Assembly (NCBI GenBank): GCA_964371655.1
Contig: CAYJOD010000078.1
Location: 1-30,823 of the forward strand
Source: CAZGSN01 sp964371655
GTDB lineage: Bacteria; Desulfobacterota; Binatia; HRBIN30
Reading direction: 5' to 3'
Length of the DNA stretch: 30,823 nt
Shown here: one piece after another, positions 17,379-24,982 of the stretch
Position numbering within the stretch: position 1 is the stretch's first letter
How the letters are laid out: each line of letters starts with the position of its first letter
Notes under the pieces: generated by a model
The model's input: the letters and a program-made list of their open reading frames with translations, nothing else
The model's database searches: none
What the model was told of the DNA's origin: nothing
Position numbers and translations under genes: made by a program

Positions 17379-17505
17379 CAGAGGTTGTCTCAAAACCATT
17401 CCTGGGGCTCGTGACTAGGGGCTGGGGGCTCGGGAAGAGCTGGAAAGACCCAAGCCCCGAGCCTCGAGCCACCAGCCCCAAGCGAGTTTGAGAGAACCTC
17501 TGGCG
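17379..17505. repeat. P2 palindrome filled with a P6 palindrome
   Basis: Outer arms: CCAGAGGTTGTCTCAAAAC (17379-17398) and GTTTGAGAGAACCTCTGG (17486-17503). Inner palindrome: AGGGGCTGGGGGCTCGGGA (about 17416-17434) against AGCCCCGAGCCTCGAGCCAC CAGCCCC (about 17453-17480). Together they fill the gap between the helicase and the ABC importer. Confidence 0.8.
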
Positions 17506-17582
17506 AGCGCGGCTGCCGCGTAGGACAGCACCGTCACGCCCCCGCTCTTGACTGCCACACAGCCGGCGCGCCACACAGGGGT

Positions 17583-18980
17583 GTGGATGTCTTTCTGAGT
17601 GCGCGCGCTCTGAGTGTGCGCTTTGGCGCGACGGTGGCCCTCGATGACGTTGCCCTCGATCTGCAACGAGGCGAGGTGCACGCGCTGGTGGGCGAGAACG
17701 GCGCTGGTAAGTCGACCCTCATGCGTTGTCTGGCGGGGACACTGCGACCTTCGAGCGGTTGCGTCGATCGTGCTGCCGACGTCCGTTGCGCCTGGGTGCC
17801 GCAGGAACCCGTGTTGCCCACGGATTTGAGCGCGAGCGAATGGATCTTCTTGGCCGAGGAATCGCGTAACGCCGTGCGCGTCTTGCGCAAACGCGCCATG
17901 GACGCGGCGGCGCAGGCGGCATTGCGCGAGGTTGGCGCCGACCTATCCCCGTCGCGCCGCCTCGGAACCCTCACCGCGCCACAACGCAAGCAGGTGCAAC
18001 TGGCGCGCGCTGTTCGTCAGGCGGCCCCGGTTCTCCTCCTGGACGAGCCGACCGCGGTGCTCGGAGCCAAGGAGACCGAGGCGCTATTTGCCGTGATCCG
18101 GCGCTTGCGCGGGCGCGGTGGTGCGGTCGTGTACGTGAGCCACCGTCTCGAAGAAGTGCGCGCCGTTGCCGATCGTGTCACGGTTCTTCGCGACGGCCGC
18201 GGCGTCGCCACGGCGATGGCCGGCACCGTCGACACAGCGACGCTCGTGGAGCGCATGGTTGGGCGCGTGATTCCGCCGCGCAGCCGAGTGCACAGGAGCT
18301 TCGGCGCCACCGCGCTCGATGTCCAGGGTTTGTGCACGGCGCAGGTCCGCGACATATCGTTCTGCGTGCGTGCCGGGGAGATCGTCGGCGTCGCCGGGCT
18401 ACTGGGGGCGGGACGCAGCGAGATCCTGGAAGCCATCGCCGGACTCTCCCCAACGACTGCGGGAAGTATCTCGCACCTGCGACCGATGGCGTTTGTACCC
18501 GAAGACCGCGGTGCCAAGGGTCTGGTGCCGCAGTTCGACGTGCGCGCGAACATCTTTCTCCCCGCGAGCACAACCCTGCTCCGACACCAGCGCGAACGTC
18601 GCGCCGCGGCAGGTTGGATTCAGCGCCTGCAGATCCGCGCTCGCAGCGTCGACGCGCCGATCACGTCGTTGTCGGGAGGCAACCAGCAAAAGGTGTTGCT
18701 GGCGCGGGCGTTGCGACGAGCGCCCAAGCTCCTGCTGCTCGACGAACCGACGGCCGGCGTCGACATCGGAGCCAAGGCGCAGATCCACGACTCAATCGTA
18801 AAGCTCGCCGATGGCGGCACTGCGATTGTGATGGTGTCGAGCGACATGCCGGAGCTGCTGAGTCTCTGCGATCGAGTCATCGCTCTGCGTGCGGGAAGCT
18901 CGGTGCGGATCTTCGATGCCGTGGCGACGGGTGAAGCGGAGCTGGCGGCATGCATCACCGGCGCGGATGCGGAAGGCTAG
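17583..18980 (+). CDS. Sugar-type ABC importer, duplicated ATPase subunit (RbsA/MglA-like)
   Basis: The 465-residue protein carries two nucleotide-binding domains in one chain, as in carbohydrate uptake CUT2 systems. NBD1: GENGAGKST (37-45), Q-loop WVPQEPVL, LLLDEPTAVL and VSHRLEEV; its signature is degenerate (LTAPQRKQVQLARAV instead of LSxGQ). NBD2: non-canonical Walker A GLLGAGRSE, as normal in this family, EDRGAKGLVPQ, intact SLSGGNQQKV signature, LLLLDEPTAGVDIG and VSSDMPEL. It is slightly shorter than the usual 490-510 residues. The start is GTG 17583 after AGGGG. It powers the permease and lipoprotein encoded downstream; the substrate is probably a monosaccharide or polyol. A P1 element separates it from the permease. 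Confidence 0.92.
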   Translation: MDVFLSARALSVRFGATVALDDVALDLQRGEVHALVGENGAGKSTLMRCLAGTLRPSSGCVDRAADVRCAWVPQEPVLPTDLSASEWIFLAEESRNAVRVLRKRAMDAAAQAALREVGADLSPSRRLGTLTAPQRKQVQLARAVRQAAPVLLLDEPTAVLGAKETEALFAVIRRLRGRGGAVVYVSHRLEEVRAVADRVTVLRDGRGVATAMAGTVDTATLVERMVGRVIPPRSRVHRSFGATALDVQGLCTAQVRDISFCVRAGEIVGVAGLLGAGRSEILEAIAGLSPTTAGSISHLRPMAFVPEDRGAKGLVPQFDVRANIFLPASTTLLRHQRERRAAAGWIQRLQIRARSVDAPITSLSGGNQQKVLLARALRRAPKLLLLDEPTAGVDIGAKAQIHDSIVKLADGGTAIVMVSSDMPELLSLCDRVIALRAGSSVRIFDAVATGEAELAACITGADAEG

Positions 18981-19079
18981 GGGCGGGGAACATGGGCCTA
19001 CGACGGAGACGATGGAGCACCTGGACCCTTGGGATCGCCCTCACCCGGGGCCTCTTCGAAAGGGAGAGGGAGAGAGGCC

Positions 19080-19227
19080 AACTCCCCTCTCCCGCATTAC
19101 TTGCGGGAGAGGGTTAGGGTGAGGGAACCGATGCGGATGGGCGGAGCACGCATCTACGAAAATGGGATCCCTCACCCCCGCCCTCTCCCGCAGGTGATGC
19201 GGGAGAGGGTGTGCTTTCAAACATCGG
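19080..19227 (+). repeat. P1 double-hairpin element, copy 3 (leader replaced)
   Basis: Both hairpins and the GCGGATGGGCGGAGCACGC spacer are present, but the leader seen in copies 1, 2 and 4 is missing. In its place (19035-19079) stands another short GGGAGAGGGAGAG / GGCCTC stretch of P1-like sequence. It ends about 49 bp before the permease start and fills the gap 18981-19275. Confidence 0.85.
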
Positions 19228-19275
19228 CGCGGCGTCGCTTGGGACATAGCCCGCGACAAGCACTGGGATTGAACG

Positions 19276-20235
19276 ATGCGTGATCTCCGTCTCGTATCCG
19301 GCTGGAGCGCCGCGGTCCTTCTGATCCTCGAGGTCGTGCTGTTCACCATTGTGCTGGCGCCCAGTGGCGGTGGCTTCCATACCTTCGCGAACAGTGCCAA
19401 CGCGGCGCTCATCCTGAAATACTCGAGCATCTATGGCATCGGCGCGATCGCCGCGGCGATGATTATCGGTGCCGGCGGCATCGATCTATCACCCGGGGCG
19501 ATCATCGCTCTTGCGTCGGTGGTGACCGGCCACCTCTTCGTCGACCTGCATCTGCCTCTGGCCATCGCCGCAGGCGCCGGCGTACTGGTAGGGCTGTGTA
19601 CCGGCGCGTTGGCCGCGGGGCTCATCGTCGTCGTTCGCCTGCCGCCGTTCATCGCCACGCTCGGCGTCATGGGCATCGCACGCGGTCTGGCGTTCTTGTT
19701 TACGGAAGGCAGGTTCTACGATGTTTCGGCGCGGCTGCCGGCGTCGACGACCTTCCTCGGCGTCGGGCTGAGCGCGTGGCCGGGGCTGGTCATGCTGCTG
19801 TTGGCGGTGGTGTTCCAGTTCGTGATGCGACAGACGGCGCTCGGCCGCCACGTCCTGGCCGTGGGTGGCAATGAGGTCGCGGCCGCCTATGCCGGGGTGA
19901 GAGTCGGTCGCGTAAAGGCGTTCGTCTACATCGCCGGCGGCATGCTCGCGGCGCTTGCCGGCGTGCTCCTGGCGTTGGTCCAGGGACAAGGCAAGGCCGA
20001 TCTGGCGATGGGTTACGAGCTCGACATGATCGCCGCCGCCGTCGTCGGCGGAGCGTCGTTGTCCGGAGGACGCGCGTCGGTGGTCGGTGCCGTCGTCGGT
20101 TCGTTGATCTTCGGTGTGCTGCGCAACGCGCTCGCACAGATTCCAGGCGGCACCTTTGCGGATCGACTGATTGTCGGTGTCGCCGTGCTGCTCATCGTCG
20201 TGATGGATCGGATCGCGACCAGGGAGAGAGCATGA
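19276..20235 (+). CDS. Sugar-type ABC importer permease (RbsC-like, BPD_transp_2)
   Basis: The 319-residue inner-membrane protein is made almost wholly of hydrophobic helices (about 8-10). Family landmarks are the GGIDLSPGAIIALASVV region (about 67-83), PPFIATLGVMGIARGLAFL (about 122-140), LGRHVLAVGGNEVAAAYAGV (about 188-207) preceding the coupling helix, and GGASLSGGRASVVGAVVG near the C-terminus. It forms the homodimeric channel energised by the upstream ATPase. ATG 19276 has only a weak GGGA upstream. The stop overlaps the lipoprotein start (ATGA, 20232-20235), so those two are coupled. Confidence 0.93.
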   Translation: MRDLRLVSGWSAAVLLILEVVLFTIVLAPSGGGFHTFANSANAALILKYSSIYGIGAIAAAMIIGAGGIDLSPGAIIALASVVTGHLFVDLHLPLAIAAGAGVLVGLCTGALAAGLIVVVRLPPFIATLGVMGIARGLAFLFTEGRFYDVSARLPASTTFLGVGLSAWPGLVMLLLAVVFQFVMRQTALGRHVLAVGGNEVAAAYAGVRVGRVKAFVYIAGGMLAALAGVLLALVQGQGKADLAMGYELDMIAAAVVGGASLSGGRASVVGAVVGSLIFGVLRNALAQIPGGTFADRLIVGVAVLLIVVMDRIATRERA

Positions 20236-21296
20236 AGATCGTATCTCGTATCTCGTCGTTCGTATCTCGCTTCGGGTGTCGCTTCGCGACCTCATTTCAA
20301 TGGTCGAGTCTTCGCGAGATACGAGATTCGAGATACGAGATTCGCGCCGGCTGCGGCTGGCTGCTCGCCCTCGCGGCCTGCGCCGTAGGGGCGGCGACCG
20401 GGTGCACGCGCGCGCCCGACGCTCCCCGCCGCCTGCGCTTCGCCGTCATTCCCAAGGCGCTGCACATTCCGGTTTTCGACTATGCCCGCATCGGCGCGGA
20501 GCGCGCGGCGAAGAAGATGGGCGGCATCGAGGTGATCTGGCGCGGGCCGGAGACGACCGACGAGATTCGACAGAAGGAGATTCTGGAATCATTCGTGGCG
20601 CAGAGGGTCGACGGCATCGCCATCTCGTGTCTGAACGGCGATCTGTTGACCGACGCCATCGATGCGGCGGTCGATGCCGGCATCCCGGTAGTCACCTGGG
20701 ATTCGGATGCGCCGCGGAGCAAACGCTTCGCTTTCTACGGCGTCAACGATATCGAGGCAGGTCGTGCGTTGGGAGAGGGTTTGGCGAAGCTGCTCGGAGA
20801 AAAGGGCCGCGTGGCGCTGCTGACAGCGCTCGGCGCCGACAATCTGCAAAAACGACTCGACGGTGCCAAGGAGGCCCTGGCCCGCTATCCGCAGATCAAG
20901 ATCGTCGAGGTCTTCGATATTCGTGATGACGCCGTGCGCGTCGCCGAGGTGATCGCGGCGGCGACGCAGCGCTATCCCGATCTCGACGGCTGGCTGTCGG
21001 TCGGCGGCTGGCCGGTGTTCGTGCGCAACGCCCTCGACCCGATCGATCCGGCACGCACGAAGTTCGTCGCTTTCGACACCATCCCGCCGGCCCCCGACAT
21101 CTTGCGCAGCGGCAAGGTGCAGCTGCTCATCGGCCAGAAGTACTTCGGCTGGGGAGAAGAGTCGGTGCGTTTGCTCAAGCGGGCGATTGCCGGCGAGCGT
21201 CCGTCGCCACCCTACCAATACTCCGGCATGGACGTCGTCACGCGCAACAACCTCGACGCGTACCTGCAGCAATGGAGCGCCTGGGAAAAGGGGTGA
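20232..21296 (+). CDS. Sugar-binding lipoprotein of ABC importer (Peripla_BP_4 fold)
   Basis: The 354-residue product is a two-lobed periplasmic binding protein of the ribose/galactose type: RFAVIPKALHIPVFDYARIG opens lobe 1, VDGIAISCLNGDLL and GIPVVTWDSDAP are the ligand-side strands, GVNDIEAGRALGEGL the hinge helix and WLSVGGWPVF, FVAFDT and LLIGQKYFGWG lie in lobe 2. WLLALAACAVGAATGC (43-58) is a lipoprotein signal with Cys58. The first 39 residues are encoded by a P6 palindrome and are not a normal n-region; the signal peptide is displaced from the start codon. The start is fixed by ATGA overlap with the permease. It delivers ligand, probably a sugar or polyol, to the permease. Confidence 0.92.
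   Translation: MKIVSRISSFVSRFGCRFATSFQWSSLREIRDSRYEIRAGCGWLLALAACAVGAATGCTRAPDAPRRLRFAVIPKALHIPVFDYARIGAERAAKKMGGIEVIWRGPETTDEIRQKEILESFVAQRVDGIAISCLNGDLLTDAIDAAVDAGIPVVTWDSDAPRSKRFAFYGVNDIEAGRALGEGLAKLLGEKGRVALLTALGADNLQKRLDGAKEALARYPQIKIVEVFDIRDDAVRVAEVIAAATQRYPDLDGWLSVGGWPVFVRNALDPIDPARTKFVAFDTIPPAPDILRSGKVQLLIGQKYFGWGEESVRLLKRAIAGERPSPPYQYSGMDVVTRNNLDAYLQQWSAWEKG
20237..20345. repeat. P6 palindrome (GTATCTC words) overlapping a lipoprotein leader
   Basis: Left arm about 20239-20270 (ATCGTATCTCGTATCTCGTC, then GTTCGTATCTCGC) is matched by 20313-20346 (GCGAGATACGAGATTCGAGA, then TACGAGATTCGCG). The centre is about 42 nt. It begins four bases after the binding-protein ATG and lies wholly in its reading frame. 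Confidence 0.9.
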
Positions 21297-21298
21297 AG

Positions 21299-21379
21299 AA
21301 GGGTTCGAGGGTTCAAGGGTTCAGGGGGCCAAGGGGAGCAGCCCTCGAACCCTCGAACCCTTGAACCCTCGAACCCTTC
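21299..21379. repeat. P6 palindrome (GGGTTCGA words)
   Basis: Arms of tandem GGGTTCGA/GGGTTCAA words (GAAGGGTTCGAGGGTTCAAG onward) and their complement (ACCCTCGAACCCTTGAACCC onward) around GGGGGCCAAGGGGAGCAGCC. It lies between two convergent genes and reaches into the dihydrouridine synthase frame. A larger relative is at 24983-25110 and a one-arm fragment at 22605-22620. Confidence 0.9.
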
Positions 21380-22377
21380 CCCAACGTCTCCGCATGCATC
21401 GGGAAATGTCGTTCCACGATGTCTTCGAACTGAGCGGCGTTCTCGGCGCGATTGATGGTGTCGCGAAAGGCGCGCGAGCCCTGGGTCCCCTGCAAGTAGC
21501 GACACGCGAACTTGCGCATCAGCACGGTTCCCCAGTGTTCGCCGAAGCGCTCGGCCATCGCGGCGTGATGGCGTAGCAGCTGCTGCTTCTGCTGCAGCGG
21601 CGTCGGTGCCGGCGGCGGCGGGTTCCCCTGCAGGGCAGCACTGATTTCGCGAAACACCCAGGGCCGCGTCAGGGCGGCCCGTGCGACCATCACTCCCGCC
21701 GCGCCGGTGCGTTCGATCGTGAGTAACGCCGACGCGGCATCGGTCACGTCGCCGTTGGCGATCACCGGGATCGACACCGCTTGCACGACTTCGGCAATGC
21801 GCTCGAATCGAATGGGTGCATCGTAGCCTTGCTCCGCGGCGCGGCCGTGCACGGTCACGGCGGCGGCGCCGTTGTCCGCAGCGCGGCGCGCAACTTCCGG
21901 GGCCGTCGGCGCGTCGGGCGACGCTCCGAGACGGATCTTCACCGTCACCGGTATGGCGCCGGCACCGCGCACGGCCGCGGCGACGATGCGGCCGACCGTC
22001 GCCGGGTCGCGCAGCAAGGCGGCGCCCGCGGCGTGCTTGCCCATGACTCGCTTCTTGGGGCAGCCGAAGTTGAGATCGATCACCGACACACGCAGCTCGG
22101 CCAAACGTCGTGCCGCCGCTTCGATCATCTCAGGGTCGCGATCCCACAGCTGCACCCCGAGTGGTCGCGGCTCTTCATCCACACCCTCCAGCCGCTCCGG
22201 CAGGCTCGCGCTCTGAAGCCACGCCGTCGCGCCGATCATCTCGGTGTAGATCAACCCACAGCCGCCGAGATCGCGCAGAATGCGACGGAAGATGGCATCG
22301 GTGAACCCCGCGATGGGAGCGGAGAGCACCGGTGTGTCGAGCCGCAGCGGTCCGATGATGAGCGGTTGGAGGTGCAT
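21313..22377 (-). CDS. dusB: tRNA-dihydrouridine synthase, DusB-like
   Basis: The product (354 residues from ATG 22377) is an FMN-dependent TIM-barrel enzyme that reduces uridines in the tRNA D-loop with NADPH. Landmarks: SAPIAGFTDAIFRRI (19-33), EMIGA, DLNFGCPKKRV with catalytic Cys106, GKHAAGAALLRDP, VKIRLG (Lys147), VTVHGRAAEQGY (His177) and IPVIANGDV, then GVMVARAALTRPW and a helical C-terminal domain. The DusB subfamily is inferred from NFGCP and HGR...QGY. An in-frame upstream start at 22437 would add 20 unlikely residues overlapping a P3 element. The final 20 or so residues (GKGSRVQGFEGSRA onward) are encoded by the P6 palindrome, so the normal stop has been replaced. Confidence 0.92.
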   Translation of the reverse strand: MHLQPLIIGPLRLDTPVLSAPIAGFTDAIFRRILRDLGGCGLIYTEMIGATAWLQSASLPERLEGVDEEPRPLGVQLWDRDPEMIEAAARRLAELRVSVIDLNFGCPKKRVMGKHAAGAALLRDPATVGRIVAAAVRGAGAIPVTVKIRLGASPDAPTAPEVARRAADNGAAAVTVHGRAAEQGYDAPIRFERIAEVVQAVSIPVIANGDVTDAASALLTIERTGAAGVMVARAALTRPWVFREISAALQGNPPPPAPTPLQQKQQLLRHHAAMAERFGEHWGTVLMRKFACRYLQGTQGSRAFRDTINRAENAAQFEDIVERHFPMHAETLGKGSRVQGFEGSRAAPLGPLNP

Positions 22378-22436
22378 GCGAGCGCTCGTCTCTAGCAGCG
22401 CAGGGGTGCGAGCTGAAGAGAGGGATCCGAGGGGCA

Positions 22437-22599
22437 TTGCACATAAATTCGTCGTGGCCGCATTGGAGTGCGGGAGCTTGCTCCCACTTTTCTGTCACCC
22501 CACGGCTCACGGAGCCGAATCGGACAAAGCGGTGGCAAGCCACCGCACTCCACAACTTATCGTGTCCACAGATCGTCCCACGGCCGCATTTATGTGCAA
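22437..22599. repeat. P3 palindrome copy 3, bounded by 12-bp terminal inverted repeats
   Basis: The P3 core (22464-22552) is enclosed by perfect inverted ends TTGCACATAAAT (22437-22448) and ATTTATGTGCAA (22588-22599), giving a 163-bp unit that looks like a miniature inverted-repeat element. Next to the ends, GTGGCCGC and CGGCCGC are also inverted. Other parts of the gap 22378-22702 carry only a GGTTCGAGGGTTCAAGG one-arm P6 fragment at 22604. Confidence 0.8.
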
Positions 22600-22702
22600 A
22601 GCCGGTTCGAGGGTTCAAGGATCCGCGCCTTGGTCCCTCGGCCCCTTCTTCGTCGGCACCCTCATGTTGACTCGACCCGCGCAACTCGTAGGATCCCGCC
22701 CC

Positions 22703-23248
22703 ATGGCCGCCGGCGCTGATTTCTCCGTCCTCTCTCGACGCGGTTTATTGAAGCTTACACTCACCGCCGGCGCGCTGTTGTTCATGGGCGGCGGCGGCTT
22801 GCTGGCCTTGCGCGGGCGAGCGGCGCGTGTGCGGGGACTGCGCTGTCTGAGCGATCATGAGTACCGAACCCTCCGGGCCCTGGCGCAGGCGTTGTTTCCG
22901 CGCCACGACCAATCGGATGCGGCCGTCGATGAATTCGACATGGCGCGTGCGTTCGACAACTTTCTCGCCGACGAACCGGCGTGGAATCAGTCGGACCTGA
23001 AGCGGGCGCTGTTCCTGCTCGAGCTCGGACCGGTCCTCTTCGCCGGCAAGCTCCGGACGTTCAGTCACCTCACGTTGGACGAGCGCCTGGCACACTTCGA
23101 ATCGTGGACGATCAGCGACACGCTGCTGCGCCGTCAGGTCGCTCTCGCCTTTCGCCGCTTTCTGTCGTTGGTGTTCTACGACCGCCCTGAGGCTTGGAGC
23201 GAGATCGGATACGAAGGACCGCTGGTGAACGTGCCGGCGCCGAGCTGA
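22703..23248 (+). CDS. Tat-exported small subunit of a GMC dehydrogenase (gluconate 2-DH subunit 3 family)
   Basis: The 181-residue protein starts with a twin-arginine signal (SRRGLLKLTLTAGALLFMGG, residues about 11-30) and continues as a helical domain (LSDHEYRTLRALAQALFPRH, DMARAFDNFLADEP, FLELGP-like LFLLELGPVLF, FRRFLSLVFYDRPEAW) typical of subunit 3 of gluconate 2-dehydrogenase-like enzymes. In characterised relatives the small subunit carries the Tat signal and takes the flavoprotein out of the cell with it. The next gene is such a flavoprotein, without its own signal, which supports the same role. ATG 22703 has AGGA nine bases upstream; ATG 22664 in frame lacks one. Confidence 0.8.
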   Translation: MAAGADFSVLSRRGLLKLTLTAGALLFMGGGGLLALRGRAARVRGLRCLSDHEYRTLRALAQALFPRHDQSDAAVDEFDMARAFDNFLADEPAWNQSDLKRALFLLELGPVLFAGKLRTFSHLTLDERLAHFESWTISDTLLRRQVALAFRRFLSLVFYDRPEAWSEIGYEGPLVNVPAPS

Positions 23249-23253
23249 GAGAC

Positions 23254-23404
23254 TTCACCGCAGAGACGCCGAGACGCGGAGCTGGCAACGGAGACAATCC
23301 AGAAAGACTCACGCCGATGAACACCTTGGAAATGCGCGGGACGCGTACCTTGCCTGGCGACTCCAACATACGCCTCTCTGCGCCTCGGCGTCTCTGCGGT
23401 GAAA
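23254..23404. repeat. P5-type palindrome (CACCGCAGAGACG words)
   Basis: TTCACCGCAGAGACGCCGAG (23254 onward) is matched in reverse complement by CGCCTCTCTGCGCCTCGGCG, then TCTCTGCGGTGAA (23371-23403). The spacer of about 90 bp shows no gene. It separates the two dehydrogenase subunits, which would otherwise be expected to be adjacent. Confidence 0.85.
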
Positions 23405-23450
23405 ATCGCTTTTCGGCTCAGGGCTAGATTCGTACGCAGGAACCTCCACC

Positions 23451-24974
23451 ATGTCCATCATCGATCTGTCGCAGCAAGCACCGCCACACGACCTCAGTGT
23501 CGAGATCTGCATCGTCGGCTCGGGCTCGGGCGGAGCGACGGCCGCGTGGGAGCTGGCCCAAGCCGGACACGAGGTCGTGGTCCTCGAAGAGGGCGGTGAC
23601 TTCCCGGCTGCCAAGCTCAGCGAACGCGAGTCGCAGATGTACGACCAGCTGTACATGGACCGCGGCGGGCGGGCGACCAGCGATCTCGGCATCGCCGTCA
23701 TGCAGGGCCGGGTTCTCGGCGGTGGCGGCGTGATCAACGCCTGCGACGTGGTTTCGATCCCTGATGGCGTGTTGCGACATTGGCAGAAGCGCTACGGTCT
23801 CATCGACTTCAGCCCGCAGGCGCTGGCACCGTATCGCGACCTGGCCCTGGCGGACTTGGCGGCCAATCATCCCGACGAGGCGCAGCTCAACCGCAACAAT
23901 CGCATCCTTCGGTCTGCCGCCCAGGCTCTTGGCTGGCGTGGCGACGTGATGCTGCACAACCGTGTTGGTTGCGCCGGCGTCGGCGTCTGTCTCATCGGCT
24001 GTCCGCTCGATGCCAAGCGCAACCCGCGTCTCGTCGCGATTCCGAATGCGATCGCCGCCGGCGCCCGCTTCTTCACGCGCGCCCGCGCCGTGCGCATCGA
24101 AGCCGCCGCCACGGACCGCAAGAGACTGGTTGTGCGGCGCCTCGACGCGCAGGGCTATCACGAGGGCGCCGAGTTTCAGATCCGCGCCAAGATCGTCATC
24201 CTCGCCGCCAATGGCATCAACTCCGCCCAGCTGCTGCTGCGTTCGGGCATCGGTAACGAGCATGTCGGCAAACATCTATCCTTGCAGCCACAGCTGCCGA
24301 TCTCGGCGCTCTTCGACGAGGAAGTGCGCAGCTTTCGCGGTATCCCACAGGCGTATGCGGTGACCGAGTTCGAAGACCTCGACAACGCCGAGCACGGCTG
24401 GTGGGGATTTAGAATCGAATCGATCGGCGGCACGCCCGGTATCGTTGCCGGCAACCTGTCGATGTACGGCGAGCGCGGCGAGCAGCTGATGCGCAGCTAT
24501 CCACACACGGCATCGGCGCTCTTGCTCACGCCCGACGACCCGATCGGCAGCCTGCGCGCCAAGGCTTCCGGGCGCGTGCATATCGACTACACGTTGAACG
24601 CGGAGCAGATCGGTCGCCTGCGCCAGGCCGCGAAGTCGGCAGCGCGTCTCTATCTCGCCGCCGGGGCGCGCGAAGTCATGGTACCGACGACGCCGGCGAT
24701 TTCGATCAAATCGGAAGGCGAGATCGCGCGCATCGACGCGATGGACCTACGTCCGGCGAGCGCACCTTTGATCAGCGCCCATCAGCAAGGCACGGTGCGC
24801 TTCGCGCCGAGCCCGCGTGACGGCGCTGCCGATCCGGATGGCCGCGTTTACGGAACCCGCGACGTTTACGTGTTCGATTCATCCGGATTCCCCTCGAGCT
24901 CCGCGAGCCACACGATGGCTCCGATCCTGACCGTGTCGCGCTACCTGTCGCGACGCCTGCTCAGCCGGTTGTGA
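23451..24974 (+). CDS. GMC-family FAD oxidoreductase (dehydrogenase large subunit)
   Basis: The 507-residue flavoprotein opens with the dinucleotide fold CIVGSGSGGATAAWELAQAG (20-39) ending in VVLEEGG. It continues with GRVLGGGGVINACDVVSIPD, the cysteine-bearing GCAGVGVCLIGCPLDAKRN segment and VILAANGINSAQLLLRSG. It ends with SAHQQGTVRF (His444), YVFDSSGFPSS and SASHTMAPILTV, where His487 is at the usual active-site position. It oxidises an alcohol or sugar and passes electrons on; the substrate is unknown. There is no signal peptide, consistent with export together with the Tat small subunit encoded upstream. A c-type cytochrome subunit, common in this group, is not found in the window. GCAGGA lies eight bases before ATG 23451. 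Confidence 0.92.
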   Translation: MSIIDLSQQAPPHDLSVEICIVGSGSGGATAAWELAQAGHEVVVLEEGGDFPAAKLSERESQMYDQLYMDRGGRATSDLGIAVMQGRVLGGGGVINACDVVSIPDGVLRHWQKRYGLIDFSPQALAPYRDLALADLAANHPDEAQLNRNNRILRSAAQALGWRGDVMLHNRVGCAGVGVCLIGCPLDAKRNPRLVAIPNAIAAGARFFTRARAVRIEAAATDRKRLVVRRLDAQGYHEGAEFQIRAKIVILAANGINSAQLLLRSGIGNEHVGKHLSLQPQLPISALFDEEVRSFRGIPQAYAVTEFEDLDNAEHGWWGFRIESIGGTPGIVAGNLSMYGERGEQLMRSYPHTASALLLTPDDPIGSLRAKASGRVHIDYTLNAEQIGRLRQAAKSAARLYLAAGAREVMVPTTPAISIKSEGEIARIDAMDLRPASAPLISAHQQGTVRFAPSPRDGAADPDGRVYGTRDVYVFDSSGFPSSSASHTMAPILTVSRYLSRRLLSRL

Positions 24975-24982
24975 GGAGAGGA

